From: Frondihabitans peucedani
GTDB taxonomy: Bacteria > Actinomycetota > Actinomycetes > Actinomycetales > Microbacteriaceae
DNA: 51,763 nt
Assembly (NCBI RefSeq): GCF_039537585.1
Contig: NZ_BAABAU010000006.1
Coordinates: forward strand, 1-51,763
Direction of reading: 5' to 3'
Part shown: positions 33,508-41,008 of the stretch, piece after piece
Position numbering within the stretch: position 1 is the first letter of the stretch
Layout: each line of letters opens with the position of its first letter
Made by a program: the position numbers and the translations under genes
Notes under the pieces: model-generated
Databases searched by the model: none
What the model was told of the DNA's origin: nothing
Seen by the model: only the letters and a program-made list of their open reading frames with translations

Positions 33508-33777
33508 ATGATCGAGATCACAGTGCAGATCGACGACACGCGGTTCCGGCTTGCGCAGGAGGAAGACCTCCCGGCGCTGCAGGAGAGGTTCCGGCAGGCC
33601 GTCCAGGGCCCGGCCGCCTTCGTCACCTTCGAGCCGCTCGGCTACTCGACGGTGTCGGTGCTGGTGTCTCCGACGACGAAGGTCCGGTTCGACCAGGTGG
33701 CGCGCTCGGAGTCCGTCAGCGATGTCGACTCCTGCACCGTCTCCGAGTGGGAGCCCGAGATCGACTCGGTGGCCTGA
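33508..33777 (+). CDS. Small conserved hypothetical protein (89 aa)
   Basis: The ATG at 33508 follows GGGAAGGACTAGACC. The 89-residue acidic protein has VQIDDTRFRLAQEEDLPALQERFRQAV and ends EWEPEIDSVA. No signal peptide or membrane segment. No family recognised; clean core codon use supports coding. Confidence 0.55.
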   Translation: MIEITVQIDDTRFRLAQEEDLPALQERFRQAVQGPAAFVTFEPLGYSTVSVLVSPTTKVRFDQVARSESVSDVDSCTVSEWEPEIDSVA

Positions 33778-33786
33778 CCCTCCGGG

Positions 33787-33957
33787 CTACGACGCGAGCT
33801 CGACCGGGGCGGCCGGCAGCGGCGCGAAGAAGTCGGCGTAGGTGATGTCGACCGGCAGCGGCAGCGGCCGGAACGTCCAGCCCGCCGGACGCCGCTTCGG
33901 GTAGCCCTTGATGACCACGGGGGTCATGAACGGGTTCGACTCGTACAGACTCATCAT
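33787..33957 (-). CDS. Small hypothetical protein (56 aa)
   Basis: ATG at 33957 (or the adjacent ATG at 33954) follows GGGGAAGAGGTC. The product contains SLYESNPFMTPVVIKGYPKR followed by RPAGWTFRPLPLPVDITYA and ends in LPAAPVELAS. It has no membrane segment. It is convergent with the 89-aa gene, whose stop is 10 bases away. Good ribosome site and codon use support a real gene; function unknown. Confidence 0.5.
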   Translation of the reverse strand: MMSLYESNPFMTPVVIKGYPKRRPAGWTFRPLPLPVDITYADFFAPLPAAPVELAS

Positions 33958-34300
33958 GACCTCTTCCCCAGGTGATTCGATCCTGAATAAGACGGTAGAG
34001 CCGGTCGCGAATACCGTGAAGAGGCTTGCTTTTCTGGCCCTCGTCTGGGTGACACGGTGGCGCGGGGTTCTGCCGTCCGTGTGGGCGGGTGCCCCGCCCT
34101 ACGCGGCGCACGCCCAAGAAGCAACCCCGAGACGCACCTGCCGCCCGAGGGATACACCGGAGGCATGCCGGTTCCCACTCACCGCGGCCTGACCCGCATC
34201 CTCGTCCTGGTCCTGATCGCCACCGTGTCGGCGCGCGCCGAGATCCTGCGCGAGCACCTGACCGCCCGCTAGCGAGCTCGCCGCGGGAGACGCACCGCGG
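33958..34300. other. Intergenic stretch with one doubtful small ORF
   Basis: No firm gene is present. An ORF at 34165-34272 would give a 35-residue peptide with a hydrophobic core (LTRILVLVLIATVSARAEIL), but its GGAGG is only one base before the ATG, too close to work well. The upstream part should contain the promoter of the small minus-strand gene. Confidence 0.35.
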
Positions 34301-34989
34301 CTACGGCCCGGTCTGCTCGTGCGGCGCACCCACGGGCTTCGACTGCGACGACCCGCGCGCGCGCAGGTAGATCGGGAGCACGACCATGCTCCCGACGGCC
34401 AGGAACTCCGACTGCCAGTTCTGCAGCGTCCGGTCCCAGAAGTCGCTCGAGAAGATGTACCCGACGAGGGTCACCGGGGCCTCGTAGTCGGTCAGCTGCT
34501 GCCCGTCGAACGACACGTGGCCGGCGACCGCCTGCGCGGTCCAGGAGGTGAGGAAGATGGCGCCCATGACGATCAGGAGCGAGTTCGAGTAGAGCCAGAG
34601 TCGGAAGCCCCGGGCCCTCGCCCAGGCGGGGAGTCGGGCCTCGCGTACTCGCCGACCAGCTGGTCCTCGTCGCTCTGGCGGCCGATCTCGTCGAGCTGCT
34701 TCGACTCGGGGGCCCCGCAGTGCACCAGCCAGACGGTCGCCGCGATGTAGAGGAGGAACTGCAGGTACTCCGACTGCCAGTTCTCGGCGACGTCGGCGGC
34801 GAAGCTCGAGGAGGTCACGTACTCCGTCCACGAGATCGAGACCAGCTGCGACGCCGCCTGCTGGTCGTTGAACTGGGCCCACCCGGCGAACGACTGCCCG
34901 ACGAGGGTCGCCAGGAAGATCACGCCGAAGAAGGTGCCGAGACCGACCGGCGTGAGGCGACCGAGGAGTGCCCGCAGAGCGCCCCTCAC
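34301..34989 (-). pseudogene. DUF6766 membrane protein, one-base frameshift
   Basis: Two frames join into one protein of about 228 residues. The first, from GTG 34989, runs GTFFGVIFLATLVGQSFAGW to ESKQLDEIGRQSDEDQLVGEYARPDSP; the second resumes AWARARGFRLWLYSNSLLIVMGAIFLTSW and ends SKPVGAPHEQTGP. Each half has two membrane segments and a matching motif, ENWQSEYLQF and QNWQSEFLAV, the internal repeat typical of DUF6766. The break lies in the GGGG run at 34628-34631, where one G (C on the coding strand) is missing. It could be a real mutation or a sequencing error. Function of the family is unknown. Confidence 0.75.
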
Positions 34990-35069
34990 CGGAGCAGCCC
35001 CGCGACGAGGAACATCAGCGCGAGGCCGACCCCGATGCCGATCAGGTAGACGCGGAACGACGCCTTCAT
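34986..35069 (-). CDS. 27-aa membrane peptide
   Basis: ATG 35069 follows GGAGGCGAGTGAG, which also contains the stop of the lipoprotein gene. The product is a single membrane helix (FRVYLIGIGVGLALMFLVAG) with Lys2 and a final Arg. Its TGA overlaps the GTG of the DUF6766 gene (GTGA), so three ORFs are joined by coupling. It may be a subunit or regulator of the DUF6766 protein. Confidence 0.55.
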   Translation of the reverse strand: MKASFRVYLIGIGVGLALMFLVAGLLR

Positions 35070-35070
35070 C

Positions 35071-35505
35071 TCACTCGCCTCCCAGCGCGCACTCGAACGG
35101 ACCCTCGGCCTTCGGCGTGCAGCCGGCCGCCCGCACCGCCCAGGTGTCGCCCGACCGCGCGAGGAACACGCTGGCCCCGGTCGCGGTCACGAGGGCTGCC
35201 CGGCCGTAGACGCGGGTGGACTCGGAGGGGCCCTGCTCCGGAAGCCCCAGCGACGGCAGCGACGAGGCGCAGGATCGGCCGCTCTGCTTCTCGACGTCGG
35301 CCTTCGTGGGCGGGGTGAGCAGTCGGCACGCCGCCCCGTAGTCCCTCGTCGACACCGCGTGCTCGAACCGGGCGGCGACCGCGGACGGCGACGTGGACGC
35401 GCCGGCCGTCGCCGACCCGCAGGCCGACAGCGCGCAGGATGCCAGGGCGAGCACCGCCAGGAGGGGGAGGAGCGTCGGCCGGCTCCGGCTCAGACGGTCC
35501 GCCAC
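35071..35505 (-). CDS. Lipoprotein (144 aa)
   Basis: The product begins with an Arg-rich stretch and a lipoprotein signal (TLLPLLAVLALASCALSACGS; lipobox LSAC). The mature part of about 115 residues includes FEHAVSTRDYGAACRLL and KQSGRSCASSLPSLGL, a pattern of small secreted NTF2-like lipoproteins, with four Cys residues. GTG 35505 overlaps the end of the dehydrogenase gene. It starts the lipoprotein / 27-aa peptide / DUF6766 set. Confidence 0.68.
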   Translation of the reverse strand: MADRLSRSRPTLLPLLAVLALASCALSACGSATAGASTSPSAVAARFEHAVSTRDYGAACRLLTPPTKADVEKQSGRSCASSLPSLGLPEQGPSESTRVYGRAALVTATGASVFLARSGDTWAVRAAGCTPKAEGPFECALGGE

Positions 35506-36292
35506 GAGTCGTCCGTCAGGTGCGACCCCGCCTGCGGGCCCATCTGGAGCATGCCGCCGTCGACGGGCCAGGAGACGCCGGTGACGTAGCTCGACTGCGG
35601 CGAGGCGAGGAACGCGATGACGGCGGCGATCTCGCGCGCATCGCCGGGCCGGCCCAGCGGGACCCCGGGGCGGTGGACGTCGTGCGGATCCTGCCCGTCC
35701 ATTCCGGTCATCGGGTCGCGATCTCCCCGGGTGCGACGCAGTTGGCGGTGATGCCGCGGTCGCCGAGCTCGAGGGCGATGGTCTTCATGAGGCCGCCGAG
35801 CCCGTGCTTGGCGGCGTCGTAGGCGGCCGAGCCGACCCGGGGCTGGTGCTCGTGGACGCTCGTCACCGCGATGAGGCGGCCGCCGTTCCCGGCAGCGACC
35901 ATGATCCGGGCGGCTCTCTGCAGGCAGACGAAGGCGCCGTCGAGGTCGGTGGCGACGACGTGCCGCCAGTCGTCGAGGGTCGTGTCGGTGAAGAGGGTGC
36001 TGGCGCCGGTCCCGGCGTTGTTGACGAACACGTCGACCCCGCCGAGCCGCCCGATGAGGTCGTCGACGACGTCGCCGCACTCGTCGAGGCGGCTCGTGTC
36101 GAGCTCGGCGAGCTCCGCCTTCACGCCGTGGGAGCGGACCTCCTGGGCCGTGACCCGCGCGCCCTCCTCATCGCCGTACCAGGCGATGCCGACGTCCATG
36201 CCGGCCGCCGCGAGGGCGACCGCGGTGGCCTTGCCGATGCCGGAGTCGGCTCCGGTGACGATGGCGCGGGTGGGTTCGAAGGTGTCGACCAT
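35490..36292 (-). pseudogene. Short-chain dehydrogenase with one-base frameshift
   Basis: An SDR of about 267 residues in two frames. Frame one has the cofactor motif VTGADSGIGKATA, VFVNNAG, the catalytic Ser region VTSVHEHQPR and YDAAKHG (Tyr-x3-Lys), up to NCVAPGEIAT. Frame two continues PMTGMDGQDPHDVHR and ends SYVTGVSWPVDGGML. The GGG at 35713-35715 (CCC on the coding strand) appears to have lost one base. A truncated protein ending at ATR would lack the C-terminal substrate lobe. The promoter looks like a general-stress type, so this may be a stress-induced dehydrogenase. Confidence 0.75.
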
Positions 36293-36349
36293 GACTGTCT
36301 CCTGCTCGTCTCGCGGCGCCCCGCCTGATCGGGGCGAGGTGCGTCTCCC

Positions 36350-36374
36350 GTACCCGGGCGGCGCCCATCCAAAC
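36350..36374 (-). promoter_or_regulatory. SigB/SigF-type promoter of the SDR gene
   Basis: On the minus strand GTTT (36371-36374) and GGGTAC (36350-36355) are separated by 15 bases, matching the GTTT-N15-17-GGGTA pattern of actinobacterial general-stress sigma factors. It lies 58 bases before the SDR start. A sigma factor of this class is encoded at the end of the window. Confidence 0.6.
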
Positions 36375-36414
36375 GGGGTAAGCCGGACGGACGAACCGAC
36401 AGGAAGAAGCACCG

Positions 36415-36681
36415 CTGACACAGCGCGAGACAGCCTCCGACCGCCGAGACAGCGACGACCCGACCTTCGACAGCCCCCGCTCGGAGGCCGTCACCGAAGA
36501 CCTGCAGTCGTCGTCGATCGACGAGTCGCCGGCCATCGACGCCGACACGGACGCGGAGGACGTCAAGATCCTGCCCGGCACCGGCGGCCCCGACGACGGT
36601 GGCGACATCGAGGTCGACGAGTCGGAGCTGAACCTCTCGGGCGACTCGATCCCGGGGCACCCGAAGCCGGGCGACGAGTAG
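36415..36681 (+). CDS. Small acidic protein (88 aa), probable CTG start
   Basis: The frame is closed by TAA at about 36379 and has no ATG, GTG or TTG before the conserved-looking body, so CTG 36415, eight bases after AGGAAG, is the likely start. The product is very acidic (AIDADTDAEDVKILPGTGG, then DIEVDESELNLSGDSIPGHP). The ending IPGHPKPGDE recurs in actinobacterial small proteins I have seen, but the function is unknown. Core codon use supports coding. The start remains uncertain. Confidence 0.5.
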   Translation: MTQRETASDRRDSDDPTFDSPRSEAVTEDLQSSSIDESPAIDADTDAEDVKILPGTGGPDDGGDIEVDESELNLSGDSIPGHPKPGDE

Positions 36682-36792
36682 TCCCGTCCCGCCGCGACGG
36701 CGGGTGGACGCAGGTGTGGGCGGGTCTTCCGAGACCCGCCCACTGCTGCATCCACCCGCCGTCGCGCTCACGCGCGCGGCGAGCCGATACGG

Positions 36793-36987
36793 CTACTCCT
36801 GGCCGATGCCCTTGCTGACGTCGGTCGGCGCGTCGAAGCTGTCGCCGTCGAGCTTCTGGAGGGCCTCGACGACGTCGTCCGGCGCGCCCTGCTTCTTCGC
36901 ATTCTCGACGAGGTCGTCCTTCGAGACGGGGTAGTCGATTCCGCTGAGGTACTTCTGGATCTGGATGGGGTTCGGGGTGTCGCTCAT
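36793..36987 (-). CDS. DUF2795 family protein
   Basis: A 64-residue protein with IQKYLSGIDYPVSKDDLVENAKKQGAPDDVVEALQKLDG, the typical DUF2795 sequence. These small actinobacterial proteins are soluble and of unknown function, perhaps stress-linked. The ATG at 36985-36987 overlaps the stop of the GT2 gene, an unusual partner, so it is translated as the last gene of the glycan operon. Confidence 0.82.
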   Translation of the reverse strand: MSDTPNPIQIQKYLSGIDYPVSKDDLVENAKKQGAPDDVVEALQKLDGDSFDAPTDVSKGIGQE

Positions 36988-37862
36988 CGTGATTCCTCTC
37001 TCGTGGGGTGGGCGTCGGCGCTCCCGCGGTCTCCGCCCTCGTCGAAGGCGACCACGTCGATCGCCTCCACGTCTCTGTCCGGGATCGTGGTCGGCGCCTC
37101 GAGGTGCACCGCTCCAGACGGCAGGATCCCGGCCCCGCCGTACCGCTCCATGACGCGCCACTGCGCCGCGACGTCCTCGCCCGCGTGCTGCGGCGGGAGG
37201 CCGGCCCAGAAGTCGAATCCGCCGGTGGCGACGAGCGCCTGCCTGTCGTAGAGGACGCAGCCGCCCACCCAGGCGATCCGGTAGGGGAGGTAGTCGTCGC
37301 GGCCGACCGGGTGCTCGGTCGCCTCGTGGACGAGGTTCGCCGCGTTGTGGAGGCGCCAGCGCTCGAAGGCGCCGGTATCGCGGCGGATCCGCTCGGGCTC
37401 GACGCCCGTGCTCCACGGCTCGAACGAGCTCCGCTCGTGCGGACGGACGTCGTCGAGGTACGACAGGCCCTGCACCGCCGACCCGACGAGGCCGCAGCCG
37501 AGCTCGTGGAGGGCCCGCTCCATGCGGCCGAGGAGCCCGGGCTCGAGCCAGACGTCGTCGTCGAGGAAGAGCACCGACGGCGCGCTCGCCTGGTCGAGGA
37601 GGAACTGCCGGCCCTGCGCTTCCAGGACCCGCGCCATCGAGGCGACGGCGGGGGCGTCGAAGTCGGGGGCGCCGGTCGACTGGTCGCTCACGATCACCCG
37701 GAACCGCGGGTCGTCCTGCGCCGCGAGCCCGGCGAGGGTGACGGCGAGCTCGGCCGGACGGTCGGCCGTCGGCACGAGGACGTCGACGGCGATCGGGCCG
37801 GGCTCCTGGCCGCGACCCCAGTCGCCCGACCAGCGCCTCGACGGGCTGCCGGTGAGCGTCAC
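36984..37862 (-). CDS. Family 2 glycosyltransferase
   Basis: A 292-residue GT-A enzyme. VDVLVPTADRPAELAVTLAGLAAQ (about 26-49) starts the nucleotide-sugar fold; VLFLDDDVWLEP carries the metal-binding Asp cluster (near 95), and GGCVLYDRQALVATGGFDFW (near 200) matches the acceptor region of rhamnosyl- and galactosyl-type GT2. No membrane helix, so it acts at the inner face. Its start overlaps the stop of the HldE-type gene by four bases. Donor and acceptor unknown. Confidence 0.82.
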   Translation of the reverse strand: MTLTGSPSRRWSGDWGRGQEPGPIAVDVLVPTADRPAELAVTLAGLAAQDDPRFRVIVSDQSTGAPDFDAPAVASMARVLEAQGRQFLLDQASAPSVLFLDDDVWLEPGLLGRMERALHELGCGLVGSAVQGLSYLDDVRPHERSSFEPWSTGVEPERIRRDTGAFERWRLHNAANLVHEATEHPVGRDDYLPYRIAWVGGCVLYDRQALVATGGFDFWAGLPPQHAGEDVAAQWRVMERYGGAGILPSGAVHLEAPTTIPDRDVEAIDVVAFDEGGDRGSADAHPTREESR

Positions 37863-39457
37863 GGGAGCGCCTCCGCGGCGTCGTCCTGCTCCTGGGCGTC
37901 GGCCGAGGTCGACGCCAGGGACGAGCGGATCCGGTCGACGACGAGGGTCGTCGAGTGGTCCTTCACGTAGTCCAGGATCGCGACGTGCCCGCCGATCCTG
38001 CGCACCGCCTCGGTCTCGTCCATCATCTCGGGCACGTAGTCGCCGCCCTTCGCGTACACGTCGGGGCGGAGGCGCTCGATGATGGCGACGGCCGTGTCGG
38101 CGCCGAAGGCGGTCACGTAGTCGACGCAGCTCAGCGCGGACACCACGCCGACGCGATCCTGGACCGGGTTGATCGGCCGCGTCGGACCCTTCAGCCGCCG
38201 GGTGGAGGCGTCGTCGTTGACCGCGACGACCAGGACGTCGCCGAGGGCCCGCGCCTCGGCGAGCGAGGTGGTGTGGCCGCGGTGGAGAACGTCGAAGCAG
38301 CCGTTCGTCAGCACGATGCGCTTGCCGCGCGCCCGCTCCTCGTCGAGGCGGCGGACGAGCTCGTCGAGGTCCCAGGCGGCGTCCTCGCGCTCGTGCAGGG
38401 CGTCGATCACGTCGGCGGTGGAGCAGACCGACGTGCCGAAGCGCCGGACGACCACGTCGGCGGCGAGCTGCGCCAGGTCGAGGCTGGTCTCGAGGGCGAA
38501 GCCGGAGGCCCGCGCGACGGTGAGGCCCGCGACGAAGGAGTCTCCGGCACCGGAGGCGTTGCTCTCGCGGCCGGGGCGTGCCCAGGTGCGGTGCGAAATG
38601 ACGGGCTCGCGGTCGGGGCCGGGCTCGCCTGGATCCGTCTCACGGGCGCCCGCCTCACCGGCGCCCGCCTCGGTCGAGGTCAGGAGCACGCTGCCGGTGC
38701 GGTCGAGGGTCACCACGACCGCGGCGGCGCCGCTCGCCTCGGCGAGGGCTCCGGCGTGCGCCTGCACCCAGGCGACGCGGTCCTCGTCCGCTCCGGCGGG
38801 CGACGGGCCGGCACTGCCGACGAGTGCTGCCGCCTCGCGCGCGTTCGGGGTGATGAGGTCGGGGCGCAGGATCCGCCACGGGGCCAGGTCGTGCGCGTCG
38901 ACGACGACGAGAGGCGGTCGCCCTCCGGCGCTCGCCAGAGCCTCGCGGAGGTGCGCGAGGAAGCTGCCGCCGTAGTCGCAGACGACCTCGGCGGCGGCGC
39001 CGCGGCGGGCTTCGAGGGCGGCCGCGAGCAGCGCGTCGAGGTCGTCGCTCCCGAGGGAGTCCTCGCCGACGTCGTCCAGGCGCATGAGCACCTGCTCATC
39101 GACGACGACGCGCGTCTTCGTGGTCGTGGTCCGGCCCGGCAGCAGGAGGACCCCGGCGGTGTCCACTCCCGCATCCGCGAGGAGAGCGACGAGGGCCCGG
39201 CCATCGACGTCGTCGCCGACCCAGCCGGTCAGCCGGACGCGCGCCCCGAGGGCCGCGAGGTTCACGGCCGTGTTCGCCGCGCCGCCCGCCGAGCGGACCC
39301 GGTCGCTGATGTCGACGGCCGGCACCGGCGCCTCGCGCGTGATGCGCTCAGCTGCGCCGGACCACCAGCCGTCGAGGAGCAGGTCGCCGACGACGCTCAC
39401 GACGGGCGCGCGCTCGGCGATCGCCTCGAGGTCGTCGCGGTTCAGCCTGGTCACCAC
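37859..39457 (-). CDS. HldE-type bifunctional kinase/adenylyltransferase, copy 1
   Basis: A 532-residue fusion. The N-terminal PfkB domain (about 1-340) has VVSVVGDLLLDGWWSG, SAGGAANTAVNLAALGA and the catalytic NASGAGDSFVAGL. The C-terminal domain (about 370-510) is a cytidylyltransferase-fold enzyme with TNGCFDVLHRGHTTSL (HxGH), LKGPTRPI and YAKGGDY. In HldE these phosphorylate D-glycero-D-manno-heptose 7-phosphate at C1 and make ADP-heptose. An Ala/Gly/Glu-rich insert lies in the kinase (about 255-280). The frame is one base after the aldehyde dehydrogenase stop. A second, diverged copy lies at 42966-44324. Confidence 0.85.
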   Translation of the reverse strand: MVTRLNRDDLEAIAERAPVVSVVGDLLLDGWWSGAAERITREAPVPAVDISDRVRSAGGAANTAVNLAALGARVRLTGWVGDDVDGRALVALLADAGVDTAGVLLLPGRTTTTKTRVVVDEQVLMRLDDVGEDSLGSDDLDALLAAALEARRGAAAEVVCDYGGSFLAHLREALASAGGRPPLVVVDAHDLAPWRILRPDLITPNAREAAALVGSAGPSPAGADEDRVAWVQAHAGALAEASGAAAVVVTLDRTGSVLLTSTEAGAGEAGARETDPGEPGPDREPVISHRTWARPGRESNASGAGDSFVAGLTVARASGFALETSLDLAQLAADVVVRRFGTSVCSTADVIDALHEREDAAWDLDELVRRLDEERARGKRIVLTNGCFDVLHRGHTTSLAEARALGDVLVVAVNDDASTRRLKGPTRPINPVQDRVGVVSALSCVDYVTAFGADTAVAIIERLRPDVYAKGGDYVPEMMDETEAVRRIGGHVAILDYVKDHSTTLVVDRIRSSLASTSADAQEQDDAAEALP

Positions 39458-39458
39458 G

Positions 39459-40877
39459 TCACGAGACCGCCTTCCGCAGCACCGGCACGCCCTGGTGGAC
39501 GACCTTCGTGAGCGACATCTCGTCGAGGAGCTCGGGTCCGTAGCCGAAGCCGGAGCCGCTGTCCTTCCGGGGCTGGGCCGCGCCGCCCGGTGCCCCGCCG
39601 AACGCGGCGTTGATCTTGACCGTCCCGACCGGGAGGTCGCGCGCGGCGCGGTTGGCGTGGACGAGCGAGCCGGTGAGGACCGTGGCCGCGAGGCCGTAGC
39701 GGTCGTTGACCGCCGCCTCGATCGCAGCGTCGAAGCTATCCACCACCGAGACGGGAGCGACCGGTCCGAAGGTCTCCTCGGTCATGATCTCCATCGAGGG
39801 CCTGCACCCGGTGAGGACGGTGGCCGGGTACCAGGATCCTGCGCCGTCCGGCACCTGACCGCCGACGAGGGCCGTCGCACCGGCGTCGAGGGCCGCGCGC
39901 ACCTGGGCGTCGACCTCGTCCCGGAGGCGGCGGTCGACCAGGGGGCCGAGGCGGCCGGCGTCGTTCCAGCGCTTCGTCTCGGCGACGAGCGCGTCGAGGA
40001 ACTCGTCGGCGATGTCGCGGTGCACGAAGATGCGCTCGACCGAGGTGCAGATCTGGCCCGCGTTCGCGAACGAGCCGAGAGCGGCCTGCTCGGCGGCCCA
40101 GACAGGATCGACGTCGGCGTCGACGATGAGGGCGTCGTTGCCCCCGTTCTCGCGGACGACGTGGGCGCCGGTCAGGGCCGCGACCCGGGCGATCTTGCGC
40201 CCGGTCACTGACGAGCCGACGTGCGCGACGACGTCGACGCCGTCCTGCTCGGTCAGGAGCGAGCCCACCTGGCCGCCACCCGAGACGGTCTGGAACACGC
40301 CCGAGGGCAGTGCCGCCTCGAGGAGCTCGCCGAAGCGGACCCCGAGGTGCGGGCAGCGCTCGCTCGGCTTGTGGACGACCGTGTTGCCCATGACGAGGGC
40401 GGCGCCGATCAGGCCGCAGGCGACCGCGACCGGGTCGTTCCACGGGGTGACGACGGCGACGACGCCGTAGGGCTCCGGGGTCGTCCAGTCGGCAGCGTCG
40501 CGATTGCCGAGGAGGGACGTGCCGCGGTGGACCGGCCCGAGCTCCGCGTACTGGCGGAGGGTCGAGGCCCCGGCCATCACTCCGCCGAGGGAGTCGCCGA
40601 GGAGCTTGCCCGTCTCGCGCTCGTTGAGCGCCGCCAGCTCGTCCGCCGCTCCCACGAGCGCGTCCGCGAGGCGGTGCAGCGCCGTGCCCCGCTCCGCCGG
40701 AGCCGTGGCCGACCAGCCGGGGAACGCCTGCCGGGCCCGGTCGACCGCGTAGCCGACCTCGTCGCGATCGGCCTCGTCCACACTGCCGACGATCTCACCG
40801 GACCTCGGGTCGACGATGGTGATCGAACCGGTGTCGCCGGTGTGGCCAGGCCGAGCCTGGGGGACGAGTGTCGTCAT
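39459..40877 (-). CDS. Aldehyde dehydrogenase family protein
   Basis: A 472-residue NAD(P)-dependent aldehyde dehydrogenase. Motifs: VVTPWNDPVAVACGLIGAALVMGNTVVHKPSE (about 139-170), VRENGGNDALIVDAD with the general-base Glu (near 244), and the catalytic FANAGQICTSVERIF with Cys (near 278). ATG 40877 follows AAGGAGGATC, an ideal ribosome site. It begins an operon with the HldE-type fusion, GT2 and DUF2795 genes, so it may oxidise a sugar-derived aldehyde, but the substrate is unknown. It is divergent from the GT9 gene. Confidence 0.85.
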   Translation of the reverse strand: MTTLVPQARPGHTGDTGSITIVDPRSGEIVGSVDEADRDEVGYAVDRARQAFPGWSATAPAERGTALHRLADALVGAADELAALNERETGKLLGDSLGGVMAGASTLRQYAELGPVHRGTSLLGNRDAADWTTPEPYGVVAVVTPWNDPVAVACGLIGAALVMGNTVVHKPSERCPHLGVRFGELLEAALPSGVFQTVSGGGQVGSLLTEQDGVDVVAHVGSSVTGRKIARVAALTGAHVVRENGGNDALIVDADVDPVWAAEQAALGSFANAGQICTSVERIFVHRDIADEFLDALVAETKRWNDAGRLGPLVDRRLRDEVDAQVRAALDAGATALVGGQVPDGAGSWYPATVLTGCRPSMEIMTEETFGPVAPVSVVDSFDAAIEAAVNDRYGLAATVLTGSLVHANRAARDLPVGTVKINAAFGGAPGGAAQPRKDSGSGFGYGPELLDEMSLTKVVHQGVPVLRKAVS

Positions 40878-40952
40878 GATCCTCCTTCGATGCCCGTGGC
40901 ATCCTGACCTCCCTCTACCCACGAGACCGGAGGCTCACACCTGCCGATCCGG

Positions 40953-40977
40953 GTTTGGCGGAGCCGACCCCGGGGAA
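40953..40977 (+). promoter_or_regulatory. Possible stress-type promoter of the GT9 gene
   Basis: GTTT (40953-40956) and GGGGAA (40972-40977) are 15 bases apart, similar to the GTTT-N15-GGGTA pattern at 36350-36374. The -10 box departs from consensus (GGGGAA for GGGTA). It lies 31 bases before the ATG at 41009. Confidence 0.35.
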
Positions 40978-41008
40978 CAGGAGGAGCAGCAGACCAGAGA
41001 GGACGCCC

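Noticed and set aside
33059-33511. 150-codon plus-strand ORF over the RNA unit
   Set aside because: Starts before the promoter and is Arg/Ala/Ser-rich; the structured RNA explains the stretch better.
34165-34272. 35-aa hydrophobic ORF
   Set aside because: Ribosome site is only one base from the ATG; kept only as a note in the intergenic entry.
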